The notes below the pieces were generated by a model. That model was not told the DNA's origin and ran no database searches. It saw only the letters and a list, made by a program, of their open reading frames with translations. A program made the translations under genes and the position numbers. Source: Tepidimonas sediminis (GTDB lineage: Bacteria; Pseudomonadota; Gammaproteobacteria; Burkholderiales; Burkholderiaceae_C). Taken from it: a stretch of DNA of 64,000 nt. Each line of letters starts with the position of its first letter. The first letter of the stretch is position 1. Location: contig NZ_VJND01000002.1 of NCBI RefSeq assembly GCF_007556605.1, positions 1-64,000 on the forward strand, written 5' to 3'. This document shows, one piece after another, positions 1-10,802 of the stretch.

Positions 1-1078
<1,078 letters not shown>

Positions 1079-1085
1079 GGCCGCG

Positions 1086-1586
1086 ATGGCCGCTGCCGCC
1101 CCGACGCTGAAGGCGCGTGCGCTGCGGCTGTTGGCGCGGCGCGACTACACGCGCCAGGAGCTGGCACGGCGGCTGGCGCCGCACGCCGCCGACGCCGAGG
1201 AGCTGGAGGCGGTGCTGGACGAGTGCGCGCGGCGCGGCTGGCTGGACGAGGCGCGGGCGCTGGAGGCGCACCTGCACCGCCGCGCGGCAGGGCGCGGCCG
1301 CGCCCTGCTGCAGGCCGAGCTGCGCGCGCGTGGCCTCACCGACCCGCAGTTGCTGGAGGAAGCCGACGCGCGCCTCGCCGCCACCGAGGCCGAGCGCGCG
1401 CAGGCCGCGTGGGCGCGCCGCTTCGGCGCCGCGCCGCGCGACGCCGCCGAGCGCGCGCGCCAGCTGCGCTTTCTGCTCGCGCGCGGCTTTGCGCCGGAGG
1501 TGGCGCGGCGCACCGTGCCGCGCGCCGGCGCCGCGGCCGACGGCGACGCGCCGCAGCGTCTCTCCGTCGATCCCGACGCCGCCTGA
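1086..1586 (+). CDS. recX: RecX regulatory protein
   Basis: Predicted modulator that binds the RecA filament and limits its extension and activity. It has 166 residues, normal for RecX. The sequence is almost entirely helical, with tandem three-helix RecX units: the first around residues 8-50 (RALRLLARRDYTRQELARRL), the second around 55-100 (LDECARRGWLDEARALEAHL), the third toward the C-terminus (RQLRFLLARGFAPEVARRTV). The ATG sits 7 bases after the recA stop, so translational coupling is likely. Very rich in Ala and Arg, as expected for this genome. Assignment rests on these motifs and on the recA neighbourhood. Confidence 0.9.
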   Translation: MAAAAPTLKARALRLLARRDYTRQELARRLAPHAADAEELEAVLDECARRGWLDEARALEAHLHRRAAGRGRALLQAELRARGLTDPQLLEEADARLAATEAERAQAAWARRFGAAPRDAAERARQLRFLLARGFAPEVARRTVPRAGAAADGDAPQRLSVDPDAA

Positions 1587-1713
1587 GGTGCGGGGCCCCC
1601 TGCACCGCGCCGTCAGGAGGCGGGTGTAAGATCCGAACGCGGGGGTCGGTCAGCCCGTCCGGGGCCACCCCGGTGCCGCGTCAGACCGCCCACACCGTCC
1701 GAGGAATGCCCGC

Positions 1714-3855
1714 ATGCGCGTCAACCTGCCCGTCACGCAGAAGGCCTATGATTTTCCTGCCGACCAGACGCTGATCTCGGTCACCGACGTCAAGGGCCGC
1801 ATCACCTACGCCAACAACAACTTCGTGGCGGTCAGCGGCTACACCCGCGAGGAGCTGCTCGGCCAGCCGCACAACATCGTGCGCCACCCGGACATGCCGG
1901 AAGAGGCGTTCCGCGACATGTGGCACACCATCCTCGAAGAGGGGCGCCCGTGGACCGGCATCGTCAAGAACCGGCGCAAGAACGGCGACCACTACTGGGT
2001 GCGCGCCAACGCCACGCCGGTGCGCGAGGGCGACCAGATCGTGGGCTTCCTCTCGGTGCGCACCAAGCCATCGGCCGAGGAGATCGCGCAGGCCGAGGCG
2101 CTGTACGCGCGCATGCGCGCCGAGGCGCAGGCCGGCCGGCTGCGCACGCGGCTGCAGGGCGGCGAAGTGGTGCGTGCCGGCTGGCTGTTCGCGCTCGGGC
2201 GCAAGCTGCGCCCGGGTCTGCGCGGCCGCATCCTGATCGCCGTGGCGCTGGCTGGCCTGCTGCCGGTGGTGGGCAACGTCATCGACTGGCCGTGGTGGGG
2301 CGATGCGCTCAGCGCCGTGGTGATGGTGGCGTTGTCTGCGGTGCTGCTCGAATTCACCTTCATGCGGCCGCTGCGCCGCATCGTGCGCCAGGCCGAACAC
2401 CTGGCCTCCGGTGACCTGGTCGAGCCGGTCGTCGTCGACGCGGAGCACGAGCTGCGCCGCATCCAGCTGGCGCTGCAGCAGGTCGAGGTGGGCGTGCGCA
2501 CGGTGGTGCGCGACATCCGCCACGAGGTGGCCAACCTGCGCGGCGGCACGCAGGAGATCGCCGCCGGCAACCAGGACTTGTCGCACCGCACCGAAAACGC
2601 CGCCGCGAGCCTGGAGCAGACGGCGGCCTCGATGGAGGAGATCAACGGCACCACGCAGGAGACCGCTCGGCTTGCCGACCAGGGCGTGGCGCTGGCGCGC
2701 CAGACGCTGGAGCTGGCGCGCGCCGGCAGCGAGGCGGTGGGGGCGCTCTCCGGCACGATGCGCGAGATCACCGATTCGTCGCAGCGCATCACCGACATCA
2801 TCCAGGTCATCGAGGGCGTGGCGTTCCAGACCAACATCCTGGCGCTCAACGCCGCGGTGGAGGCCGCGCGCGCCGGCGAAGCGGGCCGCGGCTTTGCGGT
2901 GGTGGCCGGCGAAGTGCGGGCGCTGGCCCAGCGCACGGGCGAAGCCGCCAAGCAGATCCGCCAGCTGATCACCGAATCGCGCGAGCGGGTGCTGGCGGGC
3001 GACGCCCGCACCGCCGAGGCCAACGAGCGCATGGCCGCGGTGATGGAGGCGGTGCAGCGCGTGGCGCGCATGTTCGAGGACGTGCACCACTCCGCCAGCG
3101 AGCAGACGCAGGGCGTGGCGCAGATCGCCGAGGCGATCGCCAACCTCGATGCGATCACGCAGCAGAACGCCGCGATGGTGGAGCAGCTCGCCGCCGCCGC
3201 CGTGTCGCTTGACGAGCAGGTGGGGGTGGTGCACGGCACGATCCGGGTGTTCCGCCTCACGCCCAAGGACAAGCTGCTGGTCAAGGAGGACGCGGTGGCG
3301 CTGCGCAAGCAGGCGCAGGCTCATGCCACCGATCCGGACCAGCTCGACTTCGACGCCGCCATCAAGGCCCACCAGCAGTGGCGCATCAGGCTGCGCAACG
3401 CGATCCTGAAGGGCGAAAAGCTCGACGTGGCCACGATCCGGCGCGACGACTGCTGCGCGGTGGGCAAGTGGATCTACGGCGCCGGCGGTCGGCAGTGGGG
3501 CCACCTGCCGCTGTTTCCGACGCTGGTGGAGCAGCACAAGAAATTCCACCAGGAGACCGGCCACATCGCCGAGCTGGTCAACGCCGGCAAGATGGACGAG
3601 GCCAACCGGCTGCTGCAGGGCGAGTCGGCCTTCATCCGCGCCGGCCGCGCGGTGGTGGACACGCTGCAGAAGCTCAAGGCGATGGTGCAGGGGCAGGCCA
3701 AGTCGGCGCAAATCCAGCAGCGCGCCGCCCCGCCCGCGCCGAAGGCCCTGCCAGCCACGCCCAAGCCGGCCGCGGCGCCGCGGCCGGGCGGCGGGGCCGC
3801 GGCCAAGCCGGCCCCCGCCACCACGGCCGACGACGGCGAGTGGGAGACCTTCTGA
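1714..3855 (+). CDS. Aer-like chemoreceptor with PAS and CZB zinc-binding domains
   Basis: Methyl-accepting chemotaxis protein of 713 residues that should signal to CheA/CheW at the inner membrane. Domains in order: an Aer-type PAS domain (about 18-117, with [10 protein letters not shown] and NIVRHPDMP); two membrane segments (about 172-190 and 198-216) forming a short hairpin without a periplasmic sensor; a HAMP-like linker; the MCP coiled coil with its conserved tip (about 360-415); and a C-terminal CZB domain (about 546-625) with the zinc-ligand pattern H553, C580/C581, H608 and H612. A Pro/Ala-rich tail follows. The PAS domain suggests redox or FAD-based sensing, and CZB adds zinc or oxidant sensing. 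A GAGGAA ribosome site precedes the ATG. A TAAGAT hexamer at 1627-1632 could be its -10, leaving a leader of about 75 bases. Confidence 0.9.
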   Translation: MRVNLPVTQKAYDFPADQTLISVTDVKGRITYANNNFVAVSGYTREELLGQPHNIVRHPDMPEEAFRDMWHTILEEGRPWTGIVKNRRKNGDHYWVRANATPVREGDQIVGFLSVRTKPSAEEIAQAEALYARMRAEAQAGRLRTRLQGGEVVRAGWLFALGRKLRPGLRGRILIAVALAGLLPVVGNVIDWPWWGDALSAVVMVALSAVLLEFTFMRPLRRIVRQAEHLASGDLVEPVVVDAEHELRRIQLALQQVEVGVRTVVRDIRHEVANLRGGTQEIAAGNQDLSHRTENAAASLEQTAASMEEINGTTQETARLADQGVALARQTLELARAGSEAVGALSGTMREITDSSQRITDIIQVIEGVAFQTNILALNAAVEAARAGEAGRGFAVVAGEVRALAQRTGEAAKQIRQLITESRERVLAGDARTAEANERMAAVMEAVQRVARMFEDVHHSASEQTQGVAQIAEAIANLDAITQQNAAMVEQLAAAAVSLDEQVGVVHGTIRVFRLTPKDKLLVKEDAVALRKQAQAHATDPDQLDFDAAIKAHQQWRIRLRNAILKGEKLDVATIRRDDCCAVGKWIYGAGGRQWGHLPLFPTLVEQHKKFHQETGHIAELVNAGKMDEANRLLQGESAFIRAGRAVVDTLQKLKAMVQGQAKSAQIQQRAAPPAPKALPATPKPAAAPRPGGGAAAKPAPATTADDGEWETF

Positions 3856-3901
3856 CGGGGCGGGCCGGGGCGACGCGGTGCCGGGCGCCGCGCCGCACCC
3901 T

Positions 3902-5110
3902 TCAGCCGAGCCAGCGCCGCAGCCGCGCGATCGCCTCCTCGAGGTCGGCATGCGCGGTTGCGAGGGAGAAGCGCACGAAGCGGCCGCCATCGGCGGCGCC
4001 GAAGTCCGGGCTGGGGGTGACCACCACCTGGGTGCGCTCCATCATGGCGCGCACGAAGCCTTGGCTGTCGGTGACGCCGGCGCGCGCGAACAGCGGGCTG
4101 GCATCGGCCCAGACGTAGAAGGCCCCATCCGGCTCCACCGGCACCTCAAAGCCCAGCGCGCGCAGCGCGGGCACGAAAGCGTCGCGCCGCGCGGCGTACT
4201 CGGCGCGGCGGTGCTCGCACTCGGCCAGCGTTTCGGGCTCGAAGCACGCCAGCGCCGCGTGCTGGGCGAGGGTGTTGGCGCAGATGTAGTGGTTCTGTGC
4301 CAGCCGCTCCACCACCGGCACCAGCGGCTCGGGCAGCACCAGCCAGCCCAGCCGCCAGCCCGTCATGCCGAAATATTTGGAGAAGCTGTTGACGCTGATG
4401 ACGTCCTCGCCCAGCGCCAGCGCGCTCTGACCGAAGCGCGCGTCGAACGACAGGCCCAGGTAGATCTCATCGATGACCAGGGCGCCGCCGCGCCGCCGCA
4501 CGGTGTCCAGCACGCCGCGCAGCGCCGCGGCGTCGATCGACGTGCCGGTCGGGTTGGCGGGCGAGGCCAGCATCACGCCGCGCGTGCGCGATCCCCATGC
4601 CGCGTCGAGTTGCGCGGCGGTGGGCTGGTAGCGCGTGGCCGCCGCGGTCGGCAGCAGCGTCGGCGTCACGCCCAGGCTCGCCAGGATCTGCCGGTTGCAC
4701 GGGTAGCAGGGGTCGGGCAGCAGCACCTCGTTACCGGCGTCGAACAGCGCCAGCGCCGCCAGCTGCAGCCCGGCCGACGCCCCCGCGGTGATCACGATGC
4801 GGCTGGCCGGCACGCTCAGCCCGAAGCGCTGCGCATACCACGCCGACAGCCGCTCGCGCAGGGCATCGAGCCCCAGCGCCGGCGTGTATGGGGTGTGGCC
4901 GGCGCGGATGGCCGCCTGGGCGGCTGCCTGCACCGCCGCCGGGGCGCCGAAGTCCGGCTCACCGATGTTGAGGTGCAGCATGCGCGGCGCCGCGGGCGGC
5001 AGCGTGGCCGCCAGGGCCGCCGCCTCCTTGGCCACCTGCATGACGAGGAAGGGCGCCACGGCCCGGGCGCGCGCGCTGGGGGAGGGAGTGGGCAGGGGGG
5101 TGGTGCTCAT
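3902..5110 (-). CDS. PLP-dependent class I/II aminotransferase
   Basis: Fold-type I aminotransferase of 402 residues, cytoplasmic. The Schiff-base lysine is K245 in [16 protein letters not shown]. The cofactor-binding ASPANPTGT (about 182-190) and VIDEIYLGL (about 212-220) are intact, and the substrate-carboxylate arginine region lies near the C-terminus (VRFSL). Substrate cannot be read from sequence; relatives act on aspartate, alanine or aromatic amino acids. It is the last gene of the rpmH-to-aminotransferase run and overlaps the 3' end of upstream mnmE by 4 bases (ATGA type), so it is probably translationally coupled to it. That pairing is unusual in function and may simply reflect operon packing. 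Confidence 0.88.
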   Translation of the reverse strand: MSTTPLPTPSPSARARAVAPFLVMQVAKEAAALAATLPPAAPRMLHLNIGEPDFGAPAAVQAAAQAAIRAGHTPYTPALGLDALRERLSAWYAQRFGLSVPASRIVITAGASAGLQLAALALFDAGNEVLLPDPCYPCNRQILASLGVTPTLLPTAAATRYQPTAAQLDAAWGSRTRGVMLASPANPTGTSIDAAALRGVLDTVRRRGGALVIDEIYLGLSFDARFGQSALALGEDVISVNSFSKYFGMTGWRLGWLVLPEPLVPVVERLAQNHYICANTLAQHAALACFEPETLAECEHRRAEYAARRDAFVPALRALGFEVPVEPDGAFYVWADASPLFARAGVTDSQGFVRAMMERTQVVVTPSPDFGAADGGRFVRFSLATAHADLEEAIARLRRWLG

Positions 5111-6519
5111 TTGCCGATGCAGAAGCGCGAGAAGATCGCACCCAGCAGGTCGTCGGCGCCGAAGGCGCCGGTGACGGTGCCGAGGGCTTCCTGCGCCAGG
5201 CGCAGTTCCTCGGCCAGCAGCTCCAGCGCCGGCGCCGGGCCGTGCAGCTGCTGCGCGGCGGCCTGCAGGTGGGCCTGCACGCGCCGCAGCGCCTCGACGT
5301 GGCGTTGCCGCGCGCTGTAGAGGCCCTCGGGCGTGTGGCGCTCGAAGCCGACCACCTCGAGCAGTCGCTGGCGCAGGGCCTGCAGCCCCGCGCCGCTGCG
5401 CGCGGACAGGCGCACGCCGCCGTGGCCGTCTGCACCGGGTTCCACGCCGGCGGCGTCGGCCTTGTTCCAGACCTCGATCACCGGCACCTTCTCAGGCAGG
5501 CGGGCGCGGATCGCCGCGTCGGCCTGGGCGTACGCCGGGTCGTGCGCGCGCGTCAGGTCGTGCACGAACAGCACCGCGTCGGCCTGCGCGATGCGCTGCC
5601 AGGCGCGCTCGATGCCCAGGCGCTCGACCTCGTCGACCTCGGCGCCGTCGCGCAGCCCGGCGGTGTCGATCACGTGCAGCGGCACGCCCTCGATCTGGAT
5701 CGCCTGCTGCACGACGTCGCGCGTGGTGCCGGCGATCGGCGTGACGATGGCCACCTCCGCCTGCGCCAGCGCGTTGAGCAGCGAGCTCTTGCCCGCGTTG
5801 GGCTGGCCGGCGATGACCACGTGCAGCCCCTCGCGCAGCAGCGCGCCCTGCCGGGTGCGCGCCAGCACCTCCGCCAGCTGCGCCTGCAGCCGCTCGAGTT
5901 GCCCCTCGGCGTCGGCCTGGCGCAGGAAGTCGATCTCCTCCTCGGGGAAGTCGAGCGTGGCCTCGACCAGCATGCGCAGCTGCACCAGCGCCTCGTGCAG
6001 CGCCTGCACCGCGTGCGAGAACGCGCCGGCCAGCGAGCGCGCGGCGCTGCGCGCGGCGGCCTCGGTGCTGGCGTCGATCAGGTCGGCCACCGCTTCGGCC
6101 TGCGCCAGATCCAGCTTGCCGTTGAGAAAGGCGCGTTCGGTGAACTCGCCGGGCCGCGCCAGCCGCAGCCCGGGCAGGCGCGGCCGGCCGCTTTGCGGAT
6201 CGGGCTCGGTGGCGGCCTGCAGGCAGCGCTGCAGCAGCAGCTGCAGCAGCACCGGCCCGCCGTGCGCCTGCAGCTCCAGCACGTCCTCGCCGGTGCAGGA
6301 GTGCGGCGCCGGAAACCACAGCGCGATGCCGTGGTCCAGCGCCGTGCCGTCGGCGTCGAGGAACGGCCCGTAGTGGGCGTGGCGCGGGCTGAGTGCGCGG
6401 CCCAGCAGCGGCGCGTGCAGCGCCGCAAGGCCCCGGCCGCTCAGGCGCACGATGCCCACCGCGCCGCGGCCCGGGGCCGTGGCCACGGCCACGATCGGCT
6501 CGTCATGGCGCGGCAGCAT
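5107..6519 (-). CDS. mnmE: tRNA modification GTPase MnmE (TrmE)
   Basis: Works with MnmG to install the carboxymethylaminomethyl or aminomethyl group on wobble U34 of certain tRNAs. It has 470 residues, the family length. The N-terminal folate-binding domain begins with [20 protein letters not shown]. The G domain is inserted in the helical domain, with G1 GQPNAGKS (238-245), the G2 loop GTTRD (264-268) that positions potassium, G3 DTAG (285-288) and G4 NKAD. The invariant C-terminal CIGK (467-470), which carries the catalytic cysteine, is present. It lies 9 bases downstream of yidC, the classical rpmH-rnpA-yidD-yidC-mnmE order. Confidence 0.97.
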   Translation of the reverse strand: MLPRHDEPIVAVATAPGRGAVGIVRLSGRGLAALHAPLLGRALSPRHAHYGPFLDADGTALDHGIALWFPAPHSCTGEDVLELQAHGGPVLLQLLLQRCLQAATEPDPQSGRPRLPGLRLARPGEFTERAFLNGKLDLAQAEAVADLIDASTEAAARSAARSLAGAFSHAVQALHEALVQLRMLVEATLDFPEEEIDFLRQADAEGQLERLQAQLAEVLARTRQGALLREGLHVVIAGQPNAGKSSLLNALAQAEVAIVTPIAGTTRDVVQQAIQIEGVPLHVIDTAGLRDGAEVDEVERLGIERAWQRIAQADAVLFVHDLTRAHDPAYAQADAAIRARLPEKVPVIEVWNKADAAGVEPGADGHGGVRLSARSGAGLQALRQRLLEVVGFERHTPEGLYSARQRHVEALRRVQAHLQAAAQQLHGPAPALELLAEELRLAQEALGTVTGAFGADDLLGAIFSRFCIGK

Positions 6520-6528
6520 CGCCGGGCG

Positions 6529-8241
6529 TTACTTGAACTTCGGCAGGTTGAACTTCAGCGGCACGCCCATCGTGTGGTTGATGTAGGCCTGCTGCGCGAT
6601 CGTCAGCACGTTGTTGACGATCCAGTACAGCACCAGCCCCGCGGGGAAGAAGAAGAACATCACGCTGAAGACGAGCGGCATGAGCCACATCAGCTTGGCC
6701 TGCAGCGGATCGGGCGGCAGCGGGTTGAGCGCCGTCTGCACCACCGTGCTCAGCGTCATCACCAGCGGCAGCACGTAATACGGATCGGGCGAGGACAGGT
6801 CCTCGATCCAGCCGATCCACGGCGCGTTGCGCATTTCCACGCTGGCCAGCAGCACCCAGTACAGCGCGATGAACACCGGGATCTGGATCAGGATCGGCAG
6901 GCAGCCGCCCAGCGGGTTGACCTTCTCCTCGCGGTACAGCCGCATCATCTCCTGCTGCAGCAGCTGCGGCTTGTCCTTCAGGCGTTCGCGCATCTCCATG
7001 ATGCGCGGGTTGATCGCCTTCATCCTGGCCATGCTGCGGTAGGCGCTGGCGTTGAGCCAGTAGAACGCCGCCTTGATCAGCACCACCAGCAGCACGATCG
7101 CCCAGCCCCAGTTGCCCACCAGCGCGTGGATCTTTTCCAGCAGCCAGTACAGCGGCTTGGCGATGATGGTCAGCCAGCCGTAGTCCTTGACCAGCTCCAG
7201 CCCCGGCGCCAGCCGCTCCAGCACCTTCTCTTCCTGCGGGCCGATCACCAGCTGCGCCGAGCTCGCTTGCGTGGCGCCGGGTTCCACCGTCAGCGCCGGC
7301 CCGATCTGGCCGACCGCGTACAGGTTGTCGACCTTGCGTGCGTAGTTCTCGCGCTCGATGCCCTGCGGCAGCAGCCAGGCGCTGAAGAAGTAGTGCTGCA
7401 CCATCGCCACCCAGCCGTCGCGCGCCTGCCGCTGCAGGTCGGCGCGGCCCTTGTCGAGGTCGGCGAACTCGATCTTCTGATACTTGCCTTCGCTGCTGTA
7501 GACCGCCGGGCCGGTGAAGGTGGTGTAGAACGGCGTCTCGCTGCCGGCCTTGAGGCCGTCGCGCAGCAGCTGCTGGTACGGGCGCACGCGCGCGGGCGCC
7601 TCCCCCTGGTTGACGATCTCGTGCCGCACGTCGAGCACGTAGCTGCCCCGCTGCAGGCCGATGCGCTTGCGCAGCACCAGTCCGTCGACCGGGTCGGACT
7701 CGAACACGAGCTCCAGCCGGTCGCCGCCTTCGGGCAGCTCGATCGGGCCGCCGGCGACCGGGCTGACCAGCCGCATCGGTGTCTTGTGGTTGGGCGCGGC
7801 GCGTCCCTCGCCGATCAGCCCCGATTGCGCGACGTAGAGCCGCTGACCGTCGTCGACCAGCAGCTGCAGCGGCGTGAACGACTGCCGCAGCGCCTTGCCG
7901 GTCTCGGCGGCGTGCTTGAGCAGCCGGGCGCCGGCGACGGTGGCGCCCTCGCTGTCGAACGTCAGTTCCAGCACGTCGGTGCGCACGACGTGGCGCTGGC
8001 GCGGGATCGGCGTCGCGGCCGCCGGGGCCGCGCCGGGCGGCGTGGCGCTGGCGACGCCGGGCTGCGGCACGCTGGTCTGGCCGCCGGAGGCGCCGTCGGC
8101 CGGGGCGGTGGCGGCTGACCGCGGCGCGCTGGACGGGAAGAAGGTGGCGGGCTGGCCATGGTGCACCTGCCACCGGTCCCACAGCAGGATCAGCGAGAAG
8201 CCGAAGATCACCCACAGGATGGAGCGGCGGATGTCGTTCAT
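6529..8241 (-). CDS. yidC: Membrane protein insertase YidC
   Basis: Inserts and folds inner-membrane proteins, alone or with SecYEG. It has 570 residues. The N-terminal segment MNDIRRSILWVIFGFSLILL is the first transmembrane anchor, followed by the large periplasmic beta-sandwich domain (about 60-340) and then the five-helix Oxa1-type core, with the cytoplasmic arginine-bearing region and segments such as IQIPVFIALYWVLL and VMFFFFPAGLVLYWIVNNVLTI. The start at MNDIRR was chosen because it gives this anchor and overlaps the yidD stop by 4 bases (8238-8241). Longer in-frame starts would only add low-complexity sequence that overlaps yidD. Confidence 0.97.
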   Translation of the reverse strand: MNDIRRSILWVIFGFSLILLWDRWQVHHGQPATFFPSSAPRSAATAPADGASGGQTSVPQPGVASATPPGAAPAAATPIPRQRHVVRTDVLELTFDSEGATVAGARLLKHAAETGKALRQSFTPLQLLVDDGQRLYVAQSGLIGEGRAAPNHKTPMRLVSPVAGGPIELPEGGDRLELVFESDPVDGLVLRKRIGLQRGSYVLDVRHEIVNQGEAPARVRPYQQLLRDGLKAGSETPFYTTFTGPAVYSSEGKYQKIEFADLDKGRADLQRQARDGWVAMVQHYFFSAWLLPQGIERENYARKVDNLYAVGQIGPALTVEPGATQASSAQLVIGPQEEKVLERLAPGLELVKDYGWLTIIAKPLYWLLEKIHALVGNWGWAIVLLVVLIKAAFYWLNASAYRSMARMKAINPRIMEMRERLKDKPQLLQQEMMRLYREEKVNPLGGCLPILIQIPVFIALYWVLLASVEMRNAPWIGWIEDLSSPDPYYVLPLVMTLSTVVQTALNPLPPDPLQAKLMWLMPLVFSVMFFFFPAGLVLYWIVNNVLTIAQQAYINHTMGVPLKFNLPKFK

Positions 8242-8552
8242 GACGTCGTCGGGGGATCGGAAGGGGAGGAAGGTGCGGCCCAGTCGAACAGGCGCGGCGC
8301 CCGCGCCGGCACCGGATCGTGGCCGCCGGCGCACCACGGGTGGCAGCGCAGGATGCGTCGTGCCGCCACGTAGCCGCCCGCAGCGGCGCCGTGGCGCCGC
8401 AGCGCCTCCAGCGCGTAGGCCGAGCAGCTCGGCGTGAAGCGGCACGCCGAGCCGACCCAGGGGCTGAACAGCAGCCGGTAGCCGCGCACCAGCGCGATCA
8501 GCGCGGCCTGCGGCAACCGCGCCAGCGTCGCCAGCGGTCCGCCGGAGATCAT
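8238..8552 (-). CDS. yidD: Membrane protein insertion efficiency factor YidD
   Basis: Small membrane-associated protein of 104 residues that assists YidC-dependent insertion. The family core is clear: RGYRLLFSPWVGSACRFTPSCSAYALEALRRHG, with the three conserved cysteines (CRF, SCS and RCHPWCAGG). The ATG at 8552 overlaps the rnpA stop by 4 bases and the stop overlaps the yidC start by 4 bases, so rnpA-yidD-yidC should be translationally coupled. The C-terminal tail after HDPVP is slightly long and rich in Pro and Ser. Confidence 0.95.
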   Translation of the reverse strand: MISGGPLATLARLPQAALIALVRGYRLLFSPWVGSACRFTPSCSAYALEALRRHGAAAGGYVAARRILRCHPWCAGGHDPVPARAPRLFDWAAPSSPSDPPTTS

Positions 8553-8995
8553 GGCCGCGCTCCAGCGTACCCGGCGGCGAGCCGCTGCCGCAGCCGCGCC
8601 CCGAGCAGCTGCATCAGCTCGGCGCGCACCGCGCGCCGCAGCGGCGCCGAGGCGGCACTGGGGAATTCCGTGGTCGGCCAGCCGCGCTTGAGCCGCAGCA
8701 CCCACGCGCCGGGCGGCGGGGGCAGTATGGCGGCCACGGCGCGTGCCTGACGCTTGATCAGGTTGCGCGTGACGGCGCGGCGCGCCCAGCGCCGCGGCAC
8801 CACCAGGCCGAGCCAAGGCCCCGGCGCGGCCGGCAGCATCGGCTGCCCGCCCGCGTACGGCCACGGCACGCCGTGCAGCGCGAAGTGGGCCGTCTGGACC
8901 ATCGGCGGGGTGGCGAGCACGGCCTCGAACTGCGCGCGCCGCCGCAACGGCTGCGGCCGCGGCGCGGGGGCGGGGCTGGCCGGGGCGGCGCTCAC
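8549..8995 (-). CDS. rnpA: Ribonuclease P protein component
   Basis: Protein subunit of RNase P, which binds the RNA subunit and the 5' leader of pre-tRNA. It has 148 residues with the N-terminal LRRRAQFEAVLA segment and the basic RNR-type motif (VVPRRWARRAVTRNLIKRQAR, around 80-100) that contacts RNA. It is somewhat longer than the family average because of a Pro/Ala-rich N-terminus. The exact start is uncertain, but the reading begins 17 bases after the rpmH stop, leaving little room for alternatives. No RNase P RNA gene was seen in the window. Confidence 0.92.
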   Translation of the reverse strand: MSAAPASPAPAPRPQPLRRRAQFEAVLATPPMVQTAHFALHGVPWPYAGGQPMLPAAPGPWLGLVVPRRWARRAVTRNLIKRQARAVAAILPPPPGAWVLRLKRGWPTTEFPSAASAPLRRAVRAELMQLLGARLRQRLAAGYAGARP

Positions 8996-9012
8996 CGCGG
9001 CGGCGCCGGCGC

Positions 9013-9147
9013 TCAGACGGCCAGGCGCTTGCGGCCCTTGGCGCGGCGGGCGTTGATGACCTTGCGGCCGCCGCGCGTCTTCATGCGGACGAGAAAGCCA
9101 TGCGTGCGGGCGCGACGGACTTTGGAGGGTTGGTAGGTGCGCTTCAT
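9013..9147 (-). CDS. rpmH: 50S ribosomal protein L34
   Basis: A 44-residue basic protein starting [20 protein letters not shown] and ending in the typical [11 protein letters not shown], matching L34 along its whole length. The start at 9147 was chosen because MKRTYQPSK is the invariant L34 N-terminus; the frame remains open further upstream but that sequence is unlike L34. It is the first gene of the minus-strand run that faces dnaA. Confidence 0.98.
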   Translation of the reverse strand: MKRTYQPSKVRRARTHGFLVRMKTRGGRKVINARRAKGRKRLAV

Positions 9148-9232
9148 GGAAATCGGCTCGTGGTCAAAGGGGCTACGTCCAGCGAAGGCGCGCCAGCCGG
9201 CAGCCAAGACCGGCAGCGCACGAAAACCCTCA

Positions 9233-9261
9233 ATTATGGCAAAAGCCGCGCCGCACTGCCA
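9233..9261 (-). promoter_or_regulatory. Putative rpmH promoter with extended -10
   Basis: Read on the minus strand, CATAAT (9233-9238) is preceded by TGC, giving an extended -10. A poor -35 (TGGCAG/GTGGCA) lies about 17 bases upstream. Transcription would start near 9226, leaving a leader of about 80 bases before rpmH. This is the only AT-rich patch between rpmH and dnaA besides the DnaA box. Confidence 0.5.
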
Positions 9262-9315
9262 CACGACCGGTCCGGGCGGGGCGGCCGTGCCGGCGTGGCG
9301 GCAGGGTCATCCCGC

Positions 9316-9324
9316 TGTGGATAA
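9316..9324 (-). promoter_or_regulatory. Perfect DnaA box upstream of dnaA
   Basis: TGTGGATAA on the plus strand is the exact complement of the consensus DnaA box TTATCCACA. It lies 31 bases before the dnaA ATG and occupies the position where the -35 element of the dnaA promoter would be (17 bases before TACAAT). This fits autorepression of dnaA by DnaA. No second good match was seen in 9148-9355, so this gap alone does not look like a full multi-box origin. Confidence 0.8.
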
Positions 9325-9338
9325 CTGGTGCGGCCGGC

Positions 9339-9344
9339 TACAAT
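9339..9344 (+). promoter_or_regulatory. dnaA -10 element
   Basis: TACAAT matches the sigma-70 -10 consensus at 5 of 6 positions and ends 11 bases before the dnaA ATG. The predicted transcript would have only about 4-5 leader bases and no room for a ribosome binding site. The same hexamer at the same distance precedes purB. Confidence 0.6.
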
Positions 9345-9355
9345 CCCGGCCAGTC

Positions 9356-10795
9356 ATGAGTTCCGTGCGCTCCGTTTCCGATTCCGCCGAGGCGCGCCGC
9401 CCCGAGGCAGGGGCCGACCTGTGGTCGGCCTGCCTGCAGCGGCTGGCCCAGGAGCTGCCGGCGCAGCAGGTCGGCACCTGGCTCAAGCCGCTGGTGGCGC
9501 GCGTGGCCGACGACGGCTCGCGCGTGACGCTGACGGTGGCCAACCGCTTCAAGCTCGACTGGGTGCGCGCGCAGTACGCCGGCCGCATCAGCGCGGCGCT
9601 GCAGGAGCTGGCCGGCCAGCCGGTGGCGCTGGAGCTGGTGCTGGCCCCGCGCGAGGCGCCGGCGGCGCCGGCCGGCCGCGCGCCCGGGGCGCGCGCGGCG
9701 CTGCCGCTGCGCGCCGAGGCCGCGCTGCCGCCGCTGGCCGAATCCCCGGCAGCCGAGACGCCGCCGGCCGAACACCGCACGCGCCTGAACCCGGCGCTGA
9801 CGTTCGCCACGCTGGTGGAGGGTTCGGCCAACCGCATGGCGCGCGCCGCGGCGATGCACGTGGCCTCCAGCCCCGGCCAGCTGTATAACCCGCTGTTCAT
9901 CTACGGCGGCGTGGGCCTGGGCAAGACGCACCTGGTGCACGCGATCGGCAACCAGCTGCTGGCCGAGCGGCCCGAGGCCAAGGTGCTGTACGTGCACGCC
10001 GAGCAGTTCGTCTCGGACGTGGTCAAGTCGTACCAGCGCAAGACCTTCGACGCCTTCAAGCAGCGCTACCACAACCTGGACCTGCTGCTGATCGACGACG
10101 TGCAGTTCTTCGCCAACAAGGACCGCACGCAGGAGGAGTTCTTCAACGCCTTCGAGGCGCTGCTGGCCAAGAAGAGCCACATCGTGATGACCAGCGACAC
10201 CTACCCGAAGGGGTTGACGGACATCCACGAGCGGCTGGTGTCGCGCTTCGACTCCGGGCTGACGGTGGCCATCGAGCCGCCGGAGCTGGAGATGCGCGTG
10301 GCCATCCTGATCAGCAAGGCGCAGGCCGAGGGCGCCACGATGCCCGAGGACGTGGCCTTCTTCGTCGCCAAGAACGTGCGCTCCAACGTGCGCGAGCTGG
10401 AAGGCGCGCTGCGCAAGATCCTGGCGTATGCGCGCTTCAACCAGCGCGAGGTCTCGATCGCCGTGGCGCGCGAGGCGCTCAAGGATCTGCTCAGCATCCA
10501 GAACCGCCAGATCAGCGTCGAGAACATCCAGAAGACGGTGGCCGACTTCTACAAGATCAAGGTCGCCGACATGTATTCGAAGAAGCGGCCGGCGGCCATC
10601 GCGCGGCCGCGCCAGATCGCCATGTACCTGGCCAAGGAGCTGACGCAGAAGAGCCTGCCGGAGATCGGCGAGCTCTTCGGCGGGCGTGACCACACCACCG
10701 TGCTGCACGCGGTGCGCAAGATCGCCGCCGAGCGCCAGGTCGACAGCGAACTCAACCAGCAGCTCCACGTGCTGGAGCAGACCTTGAAGGGGTAA
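9356..10795 (+). CDS. dnaA: Chromosomal replication initiator DnaA
   Basis: Binds DnaA boxes and melts the origin. It has 479 residues. Domain I (about 20-90, [23 protein letters not shown]) is followed by a Pro/Ala-rich domain II linker (about 95-140). Domain III carries the AAA+ core with Walker A GGVGLGKT (184-191) and Walker B LLLIDD (243-248), and domain IV ends with the box-recognition helix [14 protein letters not shown]. The start at MSSVRSVSD was chosen because it lies just after the -10 element; the frame is open further upstream but that would read through the promoter and DnaA box. dnaN follows after 7 bases. Confidence 0.97.
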   Translation: MSSVRSVSDSAEARRPEAGADLWSACLQRLAQELPAQQVGTWLKPLVARVADDGSRVTLTVANRFKLDWVRAQYAGRISAALQELAGQPVALELVLAPREAPAAPAGRAPGARAALPLRAEAALPPLAESPAAETPPAEHRTRLNPALTFATLVEGSANRMARAAAMHVASSPGQLYNPLFIYGGVGLGKTHLVHAIGNQLLAERPEAKVLYVHAEQFVSDVVKSYQRKTFDAFKQRYHNLDLLLIDDVQFFANKDRTQEEFFNAFEALLAKKSHIVMTSDTYPKGLTDIHERLVSRFDSGLTVAIEPPELEMRVAILISKAQAEGATMPEDVAFFVAKNVRSNVRELEGALRKILAYARFNQREVSIAVAREALKDLLSIQNRQISVENIQKTVADFYKIKVADMYSKKRPAAIARPRQIAMYLAKELTQKSLPEIGELFGGRDHTTVLHAVRKIAAERQVDSELNQQLHVLEQTLKG

Positions 10796-10802
10796 CCCGC
10801 GC

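Noticed and set aside
1587-1713. FliA (sigma-28) promoter for the chemoreceptor gene
   Set aside because: No TAAA-N15-GCCGATAA-like pair was found; only an isolated TAAGAT hexamer is present.
9148-9355. Complete oriC with a DnaA box cluster
   Set aside because: Only one good DnaA box was found. The region was annotated as a likely replication-start neighbourhood, not as a defined origin.
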